Origin: Erpobdella octoculata
Lineage: Eukaryota; Annelida; Clitellata; Hirudinida; Erpobdellidae
Direction: 5' to 3'
Length of the DNA stretch: 64,000 nucleotides
Assembly (NCBI GenBank): GCA_963978895.1
Contig: OZ022244.1
Coordinates: 30,337,175 to 30,401,174, forward strand
In this document: positions 44,209 to 62,496 of the stretch, in pieces
Numbering within the stretch: position 1 is the stretch's first letter
How the letters are laid out: the number at the start of each line of letters is the position of its first letter
The notes under the pieces: generated by a model
The model's input: the letters and a program-made list of their open reading frames with translations, nothing else
Told to the model about the DNA's origin: nothing
Databases searched by the model: none
Position numbers and translations under genes: made by a program

Positions 44209-44625
44209 ACTAGCTTATCTATTTCCAAATCGTGAGCATTTTTATATTTATAAAATAAAGAAGAGCTAAGCCTTTTAATGCAATAGTCAAAAATGTGTTA
44301 AAGTCTTTTCGATATAAAACGAAGACTTTTGTATTTATTTTTTTATTTTTTCGCAACATGCATAACAAAATCGATGTGTTTGAAATGTTGCCAATTAAGC
44401 CCTCGTTCGGGAAATACACGATGTTTCCCGGGTTTGTGTGTGCGCGTGTGTTTGATTCTTTTGGCCATAAAACTTCAAAAGGTAAGCAGATTTGTTTGCA
44501 ATATGAACACAAACCCTGGCCATGCTCTTCAAGTGTACCGAATTTCAATGAAATCGCTGCATGTGTTTAAACTATAATGCCGATGCCGAAAGATATAAGC
44601 ATGCAAACTCTCATTTTTATATATT
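44209..44625 (-). mobile_element. possible Helitron-like element
   Basis: Minus strand begins A|TCTAATATATAAAAATGAGA and ends AGATAAGCTAG|T with an A/T-type junction. No strong 3' hairpin, so the assignment is tentative. Confidence 0.4.
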
Positions 44626-44793
44626 AGATAATTAAAGACACATAAAATAAAAAAAATTTTGCCACTTAAATTATTTTCACAGAGCACATTAAAACAAGAC
44701 TTACAGCACAGGCAGAAAAAACAAGCAAACAGATTTTTTTAAGAATTTGCCAACAAGTAAACAAGATCAAATGAAGTTTTTTTGTTTAAAATT

Positions 44794-51226
<6,433 letters not shown>

Positions 51227-51278
51227 GGCTCCGATATTCAGCGTACGCTAAACTGGCAGCCAACAAGAGTTGTAGATA

Positions 51279-51290
51279 TATTTATATATA
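51279..51290 (-). promoter_or_regulatory. candidate TATA box of CES-C
   Basis: GGGATATATATAAATA on the minus strand, about 55 bases upstream of the CES-C ATG. Confidence 0.45.
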
Positions 51291-52362
51291 TCCCTAGCAA
51301 GCATCTTGAGAGGGGCGTGGCTATAAGCTCAATTCTAAATATAACCATACTAATCAGCGGCCTAGTTTTGTCTTCAATTAGATTTTGTAATCAAAAGGTG
51401 TAAAACGTTTTTAATGTTTTTAATTAGAAAATTAATTATATTAAAATATTCCCAATTGTAGGCTTTTTCCATGTTTTAATTTTTATTGAAATTTTCAAAT
51501 AAACCATTAAGTTTATTTCAGCAAGAACAACTTGGCACAAGGACTTATGATAATAAATTTTAATATTATTAAATTTGAATAATTCTTACAATCAAATTTA
51601 TTTCAATTGTTTGTATAATAAACGTTTTAATTTAATTACTTTGTGTGAGATTTTTTGTTTTTTTTTATGTTTTCCAGAGTATCAATTGGCGATTATACAA
51701 TATGTTTAAATATATTTTAAATTTATATTAGTTTATTAAGCACAGGAACAAAGCCTCTTGCCTTTACAAAAATGCTTGACAAAAAATTCCAACCAACGTC
51801 ACAGTAGAAATAACAAATAAAAATAACAAAACCTAAATGCATACAAGTTTTACTTCAGTTTAATCAATTAATATTCTATTCATACATTGTCTGTTACTAT
51901 TTTTCATTCAGTTTATTCTTAAATTTTTCCACGTTTTTTACCAAATAACAACGTTAACGGGCAAACTATTCCAGTGCTGCACCACACTGTTGCTGAAAAA
52001 ATGCTTTCTAACATCTTGCTTGAAATTTCCTAGAACTAGTTTTCAGCCGTTTCCCCTAGTAGAAGAAACTGGTGACTTTTTAAATAATTTCGAACAATCT
52101 GCTTCAAGATCTTCATTGAAAATTTAAGAAAAACTGTAATCATGTCGGTTCTTTTTTCTGCGAGACATTAATGATGGCAGATGGAGAGTTTTCAATCGTT
52201 CACTGTAATTCAAGTCTTTACAGACCAGAGGTATTTCTGAAACTCTTTTTACTATTTCAGGTGTCCATGCCATTTGTTTTTATGCTGTTCGTCCCTTGTT
52301 ACTACTTGTCTCCTTACTGTTCGTCCTTTGTTACTACTTGTCCTCCTGCGTCTTTCTTAAAC

Positions 52363-52432
52363 CAGCGGTTCTCAACCTGTGGGTCGTGACCCCAATAGGG
52401 CTCGTCTGTCTATTTTATAGGGGTCGCTTAAG
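52363..52432 (+). mobile_element. hAT (Charlie-like) terminal fragment
   Basis: CAGCGGTTCTCAACCTGTGG followed by GTCGTGACCCC and TATAGGGGTCGC, typical of a widespread hAT terminal inverted repeat. The opposite end is not found. Confidence 0.65.
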
Positions 52433-52668
52433 ATTTTCAGAAATTTGATTATTTAAAGTAACCCTTACATCAATTTTATTCTAGGCGGCGCTAAAAAGTC
52501 TTCAACTTGACGTCTTCTGTCGGTTATTAATGCAACTGCTAAGCTGGTGTCATCGGTTTGTAAACATGACTATACTTGTTTTTTCCATCTGTCAAGAGCT
52601 GCATTTAATAGCCAATTACAAAATAGATTTCAAGATAGTAATTTTGATTTATACCTGACTTTAGCAGT

Positions 52669-52805
52669 CGGTTCCTTTTGTATTTATGTTGGTTCATCTT
52701 GTATTTATTTTGGTTTCTCTTGTATTTATGTTGGTTCCTTCAGTATTTATGTTGGTTCCTCCTGTATTTATGCTGGTTCCTCCTGTATTTATGTTGGTTT
52801 ATTCG
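52669..52805. repeat. 21-bp minisatellite
   Basis: About six copies of GGTTCCTCCTGTATTTATGTT. Being a multiple of three it is open in frame, but no gene context is seen. Confidence 0.85.
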
Positions 52806-54452
52806 GCGTTGCGGACTTCATTTACATTCCATTAAATTTTCTGATTGAATTGAATAAATTTAAGTGATTTGTAGGATAAAGTCAATTCAAACGTTAAGAA
52901 ATTAAAAAAAAAACTACAAATTTTCTAAATAAAAATAAATTATCAATTTTTAGTTCATTTAAAAACAGCGATATCTAATTTTTAATCCTTTATAATAACT
53001 TCACCAGGCTTGCTTGCTTGAACCCTACTTTGGAACCCTTTGACGTTTAAAAAAACCAACTTTGCGTTATCTAATAAGGCTGAAATTAGGCGGATTTATT
53101 TGTCGTCAAGTATTTTACATTTTGTTATGATTTTGGAAAAATTATAGTCTACAAAAATGCAGAATATAAAGGATTTAAAAAATAGGAAGTTGTTATCGGG
53201 TTACTTGTTAAATTTTCTATATTAACTTCACAGTTTTCACTTGCTAGCTTGTTTGAGCCATACGTTAAAATCTTTTAATGCTCTAACAAGTTCAAGCAAA
53301 AAAACAAAGTTTTTTTAAAAACAAACTTTTTATTTTTAAGTTATGCAAATCGATTTCTAAATGCAATAAATTTGTTACAAAATAAGTATTGAAATTATTT
53401 GAAATATTGATTAAATCGCTTCGGAAATGATTGTTTATTGTTTTCGTAGAAAGCTAAAATCTATGCTGAAGGTTTAGAAGTTTAGGTAATCAAAAGTTGG
53501 TGAAAAATCAATTCAAAAATTTGACAACAGACAGAGAGAAATCAAATTAAATAAGATTGTAAGATTGTGTAAATACCAAATTTTCGTTATCTAATTAAAC
53601 TGAAATTTTAATGAAATACAAAATAAAATTAAATACAATTTGGACATATTATAAAAATGACAAAATTTTGACAAAATAGGATTTGTGAACACAAAGTTTT
53701 TAACAGTTTCATCATTATATTTAAAAATTTATTTAGCATATTTTCGAAAACTTGTTTCTTAAAAGGCAGCTGAATAAAACACTTTAACCGGCTTAGATTT
53801 TCTATCGAAGTTTTTTAATATCTACCAGTTCAAATGTCAATAATTTTTCCCACTCCTCGAGTCTCCACAATTATTATTACCTAATAAATATGATTTAATT
53901 GTTTTATAATTTTTTTTTGTTTTTAATTGTTAAATGAAACTGAACAAATGACTAAAATATTTTTAAATTTTAAGTTTTTATAAATTAAAAAAAGAGCTAC
54001 GCATTTCAATGCGTTAGCCAAAAATGCGCTGAACTGACAGTTTAACTTGTATGAAAGTGGATGTTTGTATACATAAGCTTTGCCAATTGAAAGTAAATAA
54101 CAAAGCAAAGAGAAATAATCAATTTCAGCTTTGTGTTAGTTCTAGCTCCAATAAAAAAATTTAAGATCTAAATTTATATTTGACGGGGAAAATAGTTTTC
54201 TGTGTGGATCAAATAGTTCAAAAAATTTTCCTGAAAAGCCACCTCCTACTGAAAATGCAGTCCGTTTCCATGTTATAAAAACTCATTTTCAGGTTATGAA
54301 ATTGAAGGATTTCTTAGACAATAATATTGGTGCTGATAGATGAGGCTGGGAAAAAATATGTCTTATTGAAACTGATATAGCAGCACCTAATAGTCTAATT
54401 AATTGTATGAGTTGTAAATGTAAAATTATTAAATAAATTATTTTATTATTAT

Positions 54453-54463
<11 letters not shown>

Positions 54464-54543
<80 letters not shown>

Positions 54544-54548
54544 TATAT
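54464..54548. repeat. (TA)n microsatellite
   Basis: About 40 TA units with one TG variant, between CES-C and TAF9. Confidence 0.95.
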
Positions 54549-54666
54549 AATTCTTTATATTATTTTATTATAATTAATTATTATTATTAATATTATTATT
54601 ATATTATTAAATTTAAAGTAAGGAAGTTAAATTGAAATTTATAAGACTACAAGTCATGTTTTTTCT

Positions 54667-55323
54667 TCACGTCATAAAGTCACTGTCGACATTTTCTCCT
54701 TCTTCCTCATTGTCACGCTTGCGTTTCATCGTACGATTCTTGTTCGATGTTACATTTCCGCTATTTCTATCCGGCAAGAAATCCTGAAAAAATTAAAAAT
54801 TTTGTTATTATTTTTCAAGAATAGATTTTAACATCTATTAGAATAATAATGGCACGCAAATCTCGGCTAACCTTTTTCAGCTCGGCAGTACTACTCTGCT
54901 GTTGGCTGGTCCTCTGTCTGATGGAGGGCAGTGGAATGGCGTTGATGTGAGCGGCAAGCTTCGTCTGTTGAAGATCATTCTGAAATAAAAATTATGAATA
55001 AAAAAATGATTTCATTATTCAATTATTTTATGATAATTAATTAAAAACTGGGGTTCGCCTACGGACATGCTCCCTGCTTTTAATAAAGTCGCTCATAACT
55101 AAATCTGTTTACAGCAAAATTGGTAACCGCAAACTCCTCAGTATAAACTGAAACTTCACCATAGGTGTCTAGTCGGTAGTGTGTCAGACTTGAACGCAAA
55201 CGTTCCTCGATTCCACTCCCAACCGCTGCCTAATAGTCCATGTTATCGTTACATTAGCAGGCAAATATGGGTTTCTCTGTGGGGCATGTGAAAATAGAGC
55301 GAAACCAAGATCTGAACGAGACG

Positions 55324-55416
<93 letters not shown>

Positions 55417-57574
55417 CATTGATTAAAACGGAATATGCAGTAATCAATTTTTTGTTTAAAATTGAGTTCGTTATATAATTGAGATACACTACACTGCAAT
55501 GCTTAGACCGTTGTGGATTCTAACAAAAGTCGAATTCAAATAAAACGTTTTGAAAATTACTTTAACAGTGCAATTCCGTTGAAAGTCTTGGATTATCAAC
55601 TTCAGAGCTGCTTTCAAATGGCGACCTTCAACCTGCTCACTGCCACAAATTTCTGCTATTATTCTGGCCTCCTCGAGTAGCTTGTCTGCTTGCTCTGTGA
55701 ATGTTTTAAACGCCGGTTATGAGATAATATAAAAATGAATGTTTGTATATATGTATATATGTATATATGTTAATGGCGTTTATGCATTGCTACACCATTC
55801 ATCCGATCGTAATGAAATTTTCACACAATCTTGAGAGTCAAGGGGAATCAAATATAGAGAAAAATGTTTTGAAATCCGTCACAAAATGAGCGGAGCGGAG
55901 CGGGTGAGCGAGCGGGAACTATATATATATGTATGTGCGTATGTATGTGTGTATGTATGTATGTGTATGTGCATGTATGTGTGTCTGTGTCTGTGTTTAT
56001 GTATGTACTAGCGGAGATACCCGGCGTTGCCCGGGTTTTTTAGAGGTTTTTCTAATGTTTGTCTCTTTCTCTCCCGTTTCCTTTCCCACCTGCTTTCCCA
56101 CTCCTGTTCGCTTTCCCGTTTTCGGTCGTTTTCCCGCTGCCGGTCGCATTCCCGCTCCCGCTCGCTGTCCGTTCCGTGTCGCATTCCCGCTCCCACTCGC
56201 TGTCCGTTCCGGGTCGCTTTCCCGTTTCTATAATAGACAAACTAACCCACAAACATTCATATAGTCTTAGCAAATCTATTTTACGTTTTATAGGCTAACA
56301 GAAGTTATGAAAGAATGGAAAAGAGAAAATGAGCGTGAACGGGGACGGGAACGGGAGAGCAACCGTGACCGGGAATGGGAGAGCAAGCATGACCGGGAAC
56401 GGGAGAGCAAGCGTGAGCGGGAACGGGAAAGCGACCGGGAACGGGAAAGCGACCGGGAACGGGAAAGCGACCGGGAACGGGAAAGCGACCGGGAACGGGA
56501 AAGCGACCGGGAACGGGAAAGCGACCGGGAACGCGGAAAGCGACCGGGAACGCGGAAAGCGACTGGAATCGGGAGAGCAAGCTTGGAAGGAAACGCGAGC
56601 AAGAGAGAAAATCGATAACAAAACTTCTGAGCGGGAAAGCGACCGGGAGCTGGAAAACGACCGAGAGCGGAAAAGCGACCGGGAACGCGACGAAAACGGG
56701 AAAGTGGAGAAGGAAACGGGAGCGAGAGGGACAAACATTAGAAAAACCTCTAAAAACCCCGGGCAACGCCGGGTAACCCCGCTAGTTAGATAATAAATAA
56801 ATGCGAAATCCAGTTTTGAATAAAGCAAATATTTGAAAATGATTGTTTAGATGTCTTTTTAAACTAATAAAATCTAGAAATTTATAAAAATGTGGAAAAC
56901 TGATGCTCTAGAATAATGTACAAGTGGACAAGTACATCATATCACACTTGTGAGAAAGTACATAAAAAAGAAGATTAAGGTTTGATTTTAATACACTTTA
57001 CTGCAAAATTATAACTTTCTACTAAAAAAATAATAACTGTAATAAATTACATAGACCACCAGTCATGCACTCATCGTTTTTTTTTTGGGGGGGGGGGGTA
57101 TTGGTGCGCCCCCGGTAGTTGTAGTACACGACATTTTAGGGTAAAAATAGCTATAAAACTATACACGCTGCTATAATATACAGGGTGGGCCAAAAAAAAG
57201 TGAGACGGTTTCATACAATCAAATATAATTATATCAAATTTAGACAAAATATTTCCAAATAAAGTATTACAATATTGCATTGTTAGCGAAAATACATGGG
57301 TTTGAAAATTAGAATTGGTCGAAAAATCGATTACAAAAATGTGATCCGTCTCATTTTTTTTGCCCACCCTGTACGTCTAAATAGCAAATTGCTGTTTTTA
57401 ACAATGAAGATGCTTACCTATCATAAACTCCAGGAACATGTATGGAATCCGCCGGTCGTATTCGAGGACTCCCATGCGTTCCAGAATTCCTTTCATGTTC
57501 TGACCTTCAAAGCATGTTACCGAATCATTGGCGTTAGAGTCCGGGGGGCAGTTTGTTGACTTGCCGTTTACCAT
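54667..57574 (-). CDS. TAF9: TAF9-like TFIID/SAGA histone-fold subunit
   Basis: Four exons: 57418-57574, 55561-55694, 54872-54979, 54667-54783; 171 residues. TAF9 pairs with TAF6 in TFIID and SAGA/PCAF to form a histone-fold tetramer-like core for RNA polymerase II initiation. Visible: histone-fold helices in [40 protein letters not shown] and [14 protein letters not shown]; then [17 protein letters not shown], matching the TAF9 region ending in NQTPLPLI; and a basic-acidic tail [12 protein letters not shown] as in human TAF9. The protein is shorter than human TAF9 (264 aa) because the Ser/Thr/Pro linker is missing. The exon 2 donor is taken as AAA|GTAATT (ACT|GTTAAA is an alternative). Intron 1 contains a nested Helitron and a mariner MITE. 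Identity with TAF9 rather than another TAF is inferred from motif order. Confidence 0.75.
55160..55235 (+). repeat. degenerate tRNA-like SINE head
   Basis: A-box-like GTCTAGTCGGTAGTG and B-box-like CCTCGATTCCA, 33 bases apart. In a TAF9 intron. Confidence 0.35.
55325..55414. repeat. (TA)n microsatellite
   Basis: About 45 TA units in a TAF9 intron. Confidence 0.97.
55724..56785 (+). mobile_element. outer Helitron of a nested pair (left copy)
   Basis: The 5' region has ATAAAAATGAATGTTTGTAT and CATTCATCCGATCGTAATGA; the 3' end has AACCCCGGGCAACGCCGGGT (hairpin), then AACCCCGCTAG|T (56782-56785). It is split by a minus-strand Helitron (56008-56264). It matches the reverse complement of 58530-59813 throughout, but its 18-bp array has fewer units (about seven, against a dozen or more). 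In TAF9 intron 1. Confidence 0.8.
56008..56264 (-). mobile_element. inner Helitron nested in 55724-56785
   Basis: Minus strand from CTATATGAATGTTTGTGGGT to the 3' hairpin CCCGGGCAACGCCGGG and ATCTCCGCTAG|T. It lies opposite to its host element, as in the right-hand copy (59098-59537). Confidence 0.75.
57181..57371. mobile_element. mariner-like MITE, 191 bp, TA target
   Basis: Inverted ends CAGGGTGGGCCAAAAAAAAG and (reverse complement) CAGGGTGGGCAAAAAAAATG, both continuing to GAGACGG, flanked by TA on each side. Internally deleted, no transposase. In TAF9 intron 1, 47 bp from exon 1. Confidence 0.9.
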
Positions 57575-58454
57575 TTTCGCAGATTTCGTGGTTATTTTGC
57601 AGAAGTGTTTAGTGCTTAAACTATTTTTGTAATTGGTGCAAAAAAATTGAATTTGTTATTTTTTTTTAACGAAATAGCTTTTTTTATCTGAAATTACGCT
57701 GTGGCCTAACCGGTCTTGAAATGTCAATAAGTGACTTCAATAACCATTGATATAAATATCATAGAAATAAAAACCATTAATTCATACATGGTTTTTTTTA
57801 GTGATTCAAATTTTTAGTTGCACCAATTAGTGGTAATAGTAGTTACTATAACTATAAAAGCAAAATACTTTTATTTTAGCATTATAAAAACGTGGTGTGC
57901 ATTATAAAAACAAGGTCTTCGACTGCTGCAATGAGAAACTGAGTTCAAACAACAGGTAAATAAAAATAAAGTTTAGAAAGGTTAAATCTATTGAGCATAA
58001 GGTTAACTTCTAACTTTTTTTGGTCAAAACTCGGTCTTACATCTGCCGCCTGTCGCTAAGTGGGTTCTAGCGTGTTTGCTGAGAGGTTAAAGCGAGCGAG
58101 GCACTGCTCAAACCTGATTGAAAAAAAACCACGAAATTTTTTTAAAAACTTTTAACTCGGTTGAATTTTGAAAAGATTATTAAAACTTTACAAAAAAATT
58201 TCTGTGTTTCATTTTTTTTTATTTATTTCAAATCAGTTTTTAATGCAATCTATATATATATAAATGAATGTTTGTATGTATGTATGTATGTATGTATGTT
58301 TGTATATATGTATGTATATATATATGTTATTCATGCATTGCTAGACCATACCATTCATCCGATCGTAATGAAATTTTCACACAACTTTGAGAGTCAAGGG
58401 GAATCAAATATAGAGAAAAAAATTTGAAATCCGACACAAAATGAGCGGAGCGGG

Positions 58455-58523
<69 letters not shown>

Positions 58524-58749
58524 TATATACTAGCGGGGTTACCCGGCGTTGCCCGGGGTTTTTAGAGGTTTTTCTAATGTTTGTCTCTCTCGCTCCCGTT
58601 CCCTTCTCCACTTTCCCGTTTTCGTAGCGTTCCCGGTCGCTTTTCCGCTCTCGGTCGTTTTCCAGCTCCCGGTCGCTTTCCCGCTCAGAAGTTTTGTTAT
58701 CGATTTTCTCTCTTGCTCGCGTTTCCTTCCAAGCTTGCTCTCCCGATTC

Positions 58750-58945
58750 CAGTCGCTTTCCGCGTTCCCGGTCGCTTTCCCGTTCCCGGTCGATTTCCCG
58801 TTCCCGGTCGCTTTCCCGTTCCCGGTCGCTTTACCGTTCTCGGTCGCTTTCCCGTTCCCGGTCGCTTTCCCGTTCCCGGTCGATTTCCCGTTCCCGGTCG
58901 CTTTCCCGTTCCCGGTCGCTTTCCCGTTCCCGGTCGCTTTCCCGT
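58750..58945 (-). repeat. 18-bp Helitron internal array
   Basis: About ten units of GCGACCGGGAACGGGAAA (minus strand). The unit is a multiple of three, so all frames stay open and produce spurious SDRERE/TGNGKA/RFPVPG ORFs. Confidence 0.9.
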
Positions 58946-59097
58946 TCCCGCTCACGCTTGCTCTCCCGTTCCCGGTCATGCTTGCTCTCCCATTCCCGGT
59001 CACGGTTGCTCTCCCGTTCCCGTTCACGCTCATTTTCTCTTTTACATTCTATCATAACTTCTGTTAGCCTATAAAACGTAAAATAGATTTGCTAAGA

Positions 59098-59537
59098 CTA
59101 TATATATATATGAATGTTTGTGGGTTAGTTTGTCTATTATAGAAACGGGAAAGCGACCCGGAACGGACAGCGAGCGGGAACGGAAAAGCAAGCGTGAGCG
59201 GGAATGGGAGAGCAAACGTGAGCGGGAACGGGACAGCGACCGGGAACGGGAAAACGACCGGGAGCGGGACAGCGACCGGGAACGGGAAAACGACCGGGAG
59301 CGGGAAAGCGACCGGGAGCGGGAAAGCGACCGGGAGCGGGAAAGCGACCGGGAGCGGGAAAGCGACCGGGAGCGGGAAAGCGACCGGGAGCGGGAAAGCG
59401 ACCGGCAGCGGGAAAACGACCGAAAACGGGAAAGCGAACAGGAGTGGGAAAGCAGGTGGAAAAGGAAATGGGAGAGAAAGAGACAAACATTAGAAAAACC
59501 TCTAAAAAACCTGGGCAACGCCGGGTATCTCCGCTAG
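59098..59537 (+). mobile_element. Helitron level 3, nested in level 2
   Basis: Plus strand, from CTATATATATATATGAATGT to the hairpin and ATCTCCGCTAG|T (59534-59537). Internal array of GCGACCGGGAGCGGGAAA units. The inner copy at 56008-56264 is the same element. Confidence 0.8.
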
Positions 59538-60242
59538 TACATACATAAACACACACACAGACACACATACATGCACATACACATACATACATACACACAT
59601 ACATACGCACATACATATATATATAGTTCCCGCTCGCTCACCCGCTCCGCTCCGCTTATTTTGTGACGGATTTCAAAAAAAAATTTTTTATTTTTGACTC
59701 CCATTGACTCTCAAGGTTGTGTGAAAATTTCATTACGATCGGATGAATGGTGTAGGAATGCATAAACGCCATTAACATATATAGATACAAACATTCATTT
59801 TTATATATATAGATATATATATATACGCGGAAAAGCGACCGGGAACGCTATGGGAACGGGAAAGCGGAGAAGGAAACGGGAGCGAGAAACAAACATTAGA
59901 AAAACCTCTAAAATCCCCGGGCAACGCCGGGTGCCCCCGCTAGTTTTATATAAAATTGAGAATAACTGAAAAAACTTGTTAACGCAAGAATAAATTTGAG
60001 CGCCCACCGACAGAAAAAAAGTATACATCGCTTTTTCACAAGAACCGCGCGATGGCCACAAATTAAAAAAACATTTAGGAATTTCTAACAACATTTTTTA
60101 AAATAAGATTAGGTTTATTTTCTTCATATGAATTAATTTAGCTTATATCTTTAGTTTTAAACTAATTATTAATAAACAATAGCAAATAAAATGTTAAAAA
60201 TATCAAAAAGTCAAAATGGTTAAAAAATGTTTTCAGTTTAAA

Positions 60243-60554
60243 TTAACAACGTGGTTGTGATGATGATGATACGATTTTCGTTTTTTTGCTCTTGTTGTCC
60301 TCTGGGGAGAAATCAAGCGGTCTCTTGCGCTCCTGCAATTTTGCATTAAATTCTTCCATTTCTTGTTGGAAGTTCCTATTTTGTAACTCTTTTTCAAATT
60401 TTTCAAGAGCCAATTTAGACTTCAACTTGACATTAGCCGTAATATTTTTCCTGGGAAAGTGTCCGGGAGGAGCTGGTTGGCTGTCGTCCGTCGTTCCGCA
60501 GCAAGTAGCTCTGGCGAGATTGTTACTGGGTCTTGGTAGAGTCGTCATTTTCAT
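60243..60554 (-). CDS. unidentified 103-aa basic/coiled-coil protein
   Basis: Complete ATG-to-stop frame with coding-like composition in A+T-rich surroundings. Residues 45-78 look like a charged coiled coil (LALEKFEKELQNRNFQQEME); the C-terminus has a bipartite nuclear-localisation-like pattern (KRPL, then NKSKKTK) and a Ser-rich end. The upstream TTAGTTCAG at about 60568-60576 could be a splice acceptor 14 bases before the ATG, so this may be the last exon of a longer gene or a short 5' UTR. Same strand as, and upstream of, TAF9. I do not recognise the family. Confidence 0.5.
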   Translation of the reverse strand: MKMTTLPRPSNNLARATCCGTTDDSQPAPPGHFPRKNITANVKLKSKLALEKFEKELQNRNFQQEMEEFNAKLQERKRPLDFSPEDNKSKKTKIVSSSSQPRC

Positions 60555-60664
60555 ATACGAAACTATTCCTGAACTAAGTCTAAAGTAAATTTTGACTTTT
60601 TTTATAAGATTAAATTTGTTTGGACTGTCAAATTGCAAATTGGGAAAAAGAATGAGTTTCAATT

Positions 60665-60904
<240 letters not shown>

Positions 60905-61129
60905 TTAAAAACCCTTTTGAGTAAAAATTTGAGCATTTTAAAAGTATGTTACATTTTTATTACAAACTTTTATTTAGGTTACAATCTCTGCTTGTGTGTG
61001 TGTGTGTGGCTTTCTCTGTACGCAAATGTTGTGAAATTTAAAGTGAAATTTAACCAGCTTTTCGACTAGCTAGGAAAGTTTCAGCCGGTAAAATCTCTCG
61101 TTTTAGGACGAACAGACTTTGGGGTTGAA

Positions 61130-61205
61130 ATAGCCAAGTTGGTAGAGCAGTGTCAGACAGACTTCAATGCGCAAGACTTACGGTTTAACCCCCACTCGTC
61201 ACCTA
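61130..61205 (+). repeat. tRNA-like SINE head
   Basis: A-box-like TAGCCAAGTTGGTAGAGC and B-box-like GGTTTAACCCC about 35 bases apart. The D-arm resemblance is better than the T-arm. Confidence 0.45.
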
Positions 61206-62389
61206 GTAGCTCTTGTTAGCGGAAATCCGCGAGTTAAATCGTTCTTTGGGAGACTCGTAAAAAACTTTGAGCTATAAATATCTCCATTGATTAATTGACC
61301 AATTGATGTGTTGATTGTTTGACTTGCACGTTAACTATTTATAAGCTATAAAGTAATTCAGTAGTGTGGTTCAGTAGTGTGTGGAATTTAATTGTACAGT
61401 TTTCATTTGTTATCGAGAATTCTCTTTAAGTGTTGTTTTATTGGCTCGCCAGGATTTGCGAGATTTATTTTTTGTTCCCCAGGTGTCTGTTGTTATAATG
61501 AGTACAAATAAAAAACCTTGAATGATAGAATATATATAACAAATTTATAAACAAAAAATACATAAATACATACAAAAGAATACTCGAAAAGATCAACAAA
61601 TATCGGGTCGTATATAGTTCTCCTATTCATAGATGTCATCTATTTATGGTGCTTTTATGTCGCATTTTCAGTGCGTGAAACGCCGTTTTTTTGTCAAGTT
61701 TTTTGCTGTGAATGAAATGAAACCTCGCATATTCGCATTCATCAAAGCTTCACAGCCAAATATGTATTGAAGAAGTTTTATTGAGTTGAACGATTTAAAA
61801 ATGATTTTATTTAAAATAATTTTTCAATCATTTAATTTTAATAGCTGAGCCAGTCATTATTTAGCCTCATATTCAAGAGAGCCATTTCAGCAAATTTATG
61901 GGGGGAAAGGCAAAACATTTGAAAAACCTTGGGGGCAAAGTTATTTAAAAACTCTAACATTACAAATTTTTCTCCTACTGAATCCTTAAACTTGACTCCA
62001 AAAATAGCTGATGACTGGTGGAGGGTAGTGTTTTTTTTCAAATATTTTTAAAAAGCCTATGCATTTCTGCTTTGTTGGCAATTTTTTCTACTCTTTACAC
62101 ACACAAAATCACGTCCTTGCTTTTAGCTTCTCAGGCACAACATATGGCTTGGAACGCATTTTACTCGAAAAGCTATTAGCTGGATAGTGACGAACGCTGG
62201 AGAAGCGGTTCGAGTGCAAGCCACGTACAGTATGGAAATTTCCGTCCTGACTTCTTGATTTATTTACTTCAATGATATCAACAAAATCCGGTCAATGCAA
62301 ATCTGGATTTTCAATATAAAAAAGTTCATCTTTTATGAAAGCAGCTGAACTAACACTGAACTTCCTATTTTATTAATTCTATAAAATGG

Positions 62390-62496
<107 letters not shown>

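Larger units (their letters stand above)
40593..44793. other. spacer between CES-B start and CES-C 3' end
   Basis: Contains the foldback MULE-like element (41712-42687), a diverged tandem duplication at about 43197-43490, GGCT-rich simple sequence at 43700-43790, and a possible Helitron at 44209-44625. Between 40690 and 41700 nothing beyond A+T-rich sequence is seen. Confidence 0.6.
51227..54666. other. spacer between CES-C start and TAF9 3' end
   Basis: Contains the CES-C promoter, a hAT end, a 21-bp minisatellite and a long TA tract (listed separately). Most of the rest (51400-52100, 52900-54400) is A+T rich with diverged repeat fragments ending ATATAAAGGATTT; no exon seen. Confidence 0.6.
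58530..59813 (-). mobile_element. Helitron level 2, inserted in level 1
   Basis: Minus strand 5' A|TCTATATATATAAAAATGAA at 59813; 3' hairpin and AACCCCGCTAG|T ending at 58530. The insertion site on the plus strand is A (58529) | T (59814), the Helitron A/T target. It contains a minus-strand array of the 18-bp unit GCGACCGGGAACGGGAAA and is split by level 3. Confidence 0.85.
58249..59943 (+). mobile_element. Helitron level 1 (outermost of three)
   Basis: 5' end A|TCTATATATATATAAATGAA, then CATTCATCCGATCGTAATGA. After the inserted level 2 it resumes at 59814 and ends with the hairpin CCCCGGGCAACGCCGGG and GCCCCCGCTAG|T (59940-59943). Non-autonomous; no Rep/helicase frame. Confidence 0.8.
57575..60242. 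other. spacer holding the nested Helitrons
   Basis: 57575-58248 is A+T rich with no gene seen. 58249-59943 is the nested Helitron complex. 59944-60242 is unassigned. Confidence 0.6.

Noticed and set aside
56288..59616. Many frames with RSRSLS, TGNGKA, RFPVPG or SDRERE repeats, reminiscent of SR proteins
   Set aside because: The 18-bp Helitron array is open in all frames on both strands; no start context, splicing or homology.
61130..61205. Functional tRNA gene
   Set aside because: A- and B-box-like motifs are present but arms do not pair; kept only as a SINE-like relic.
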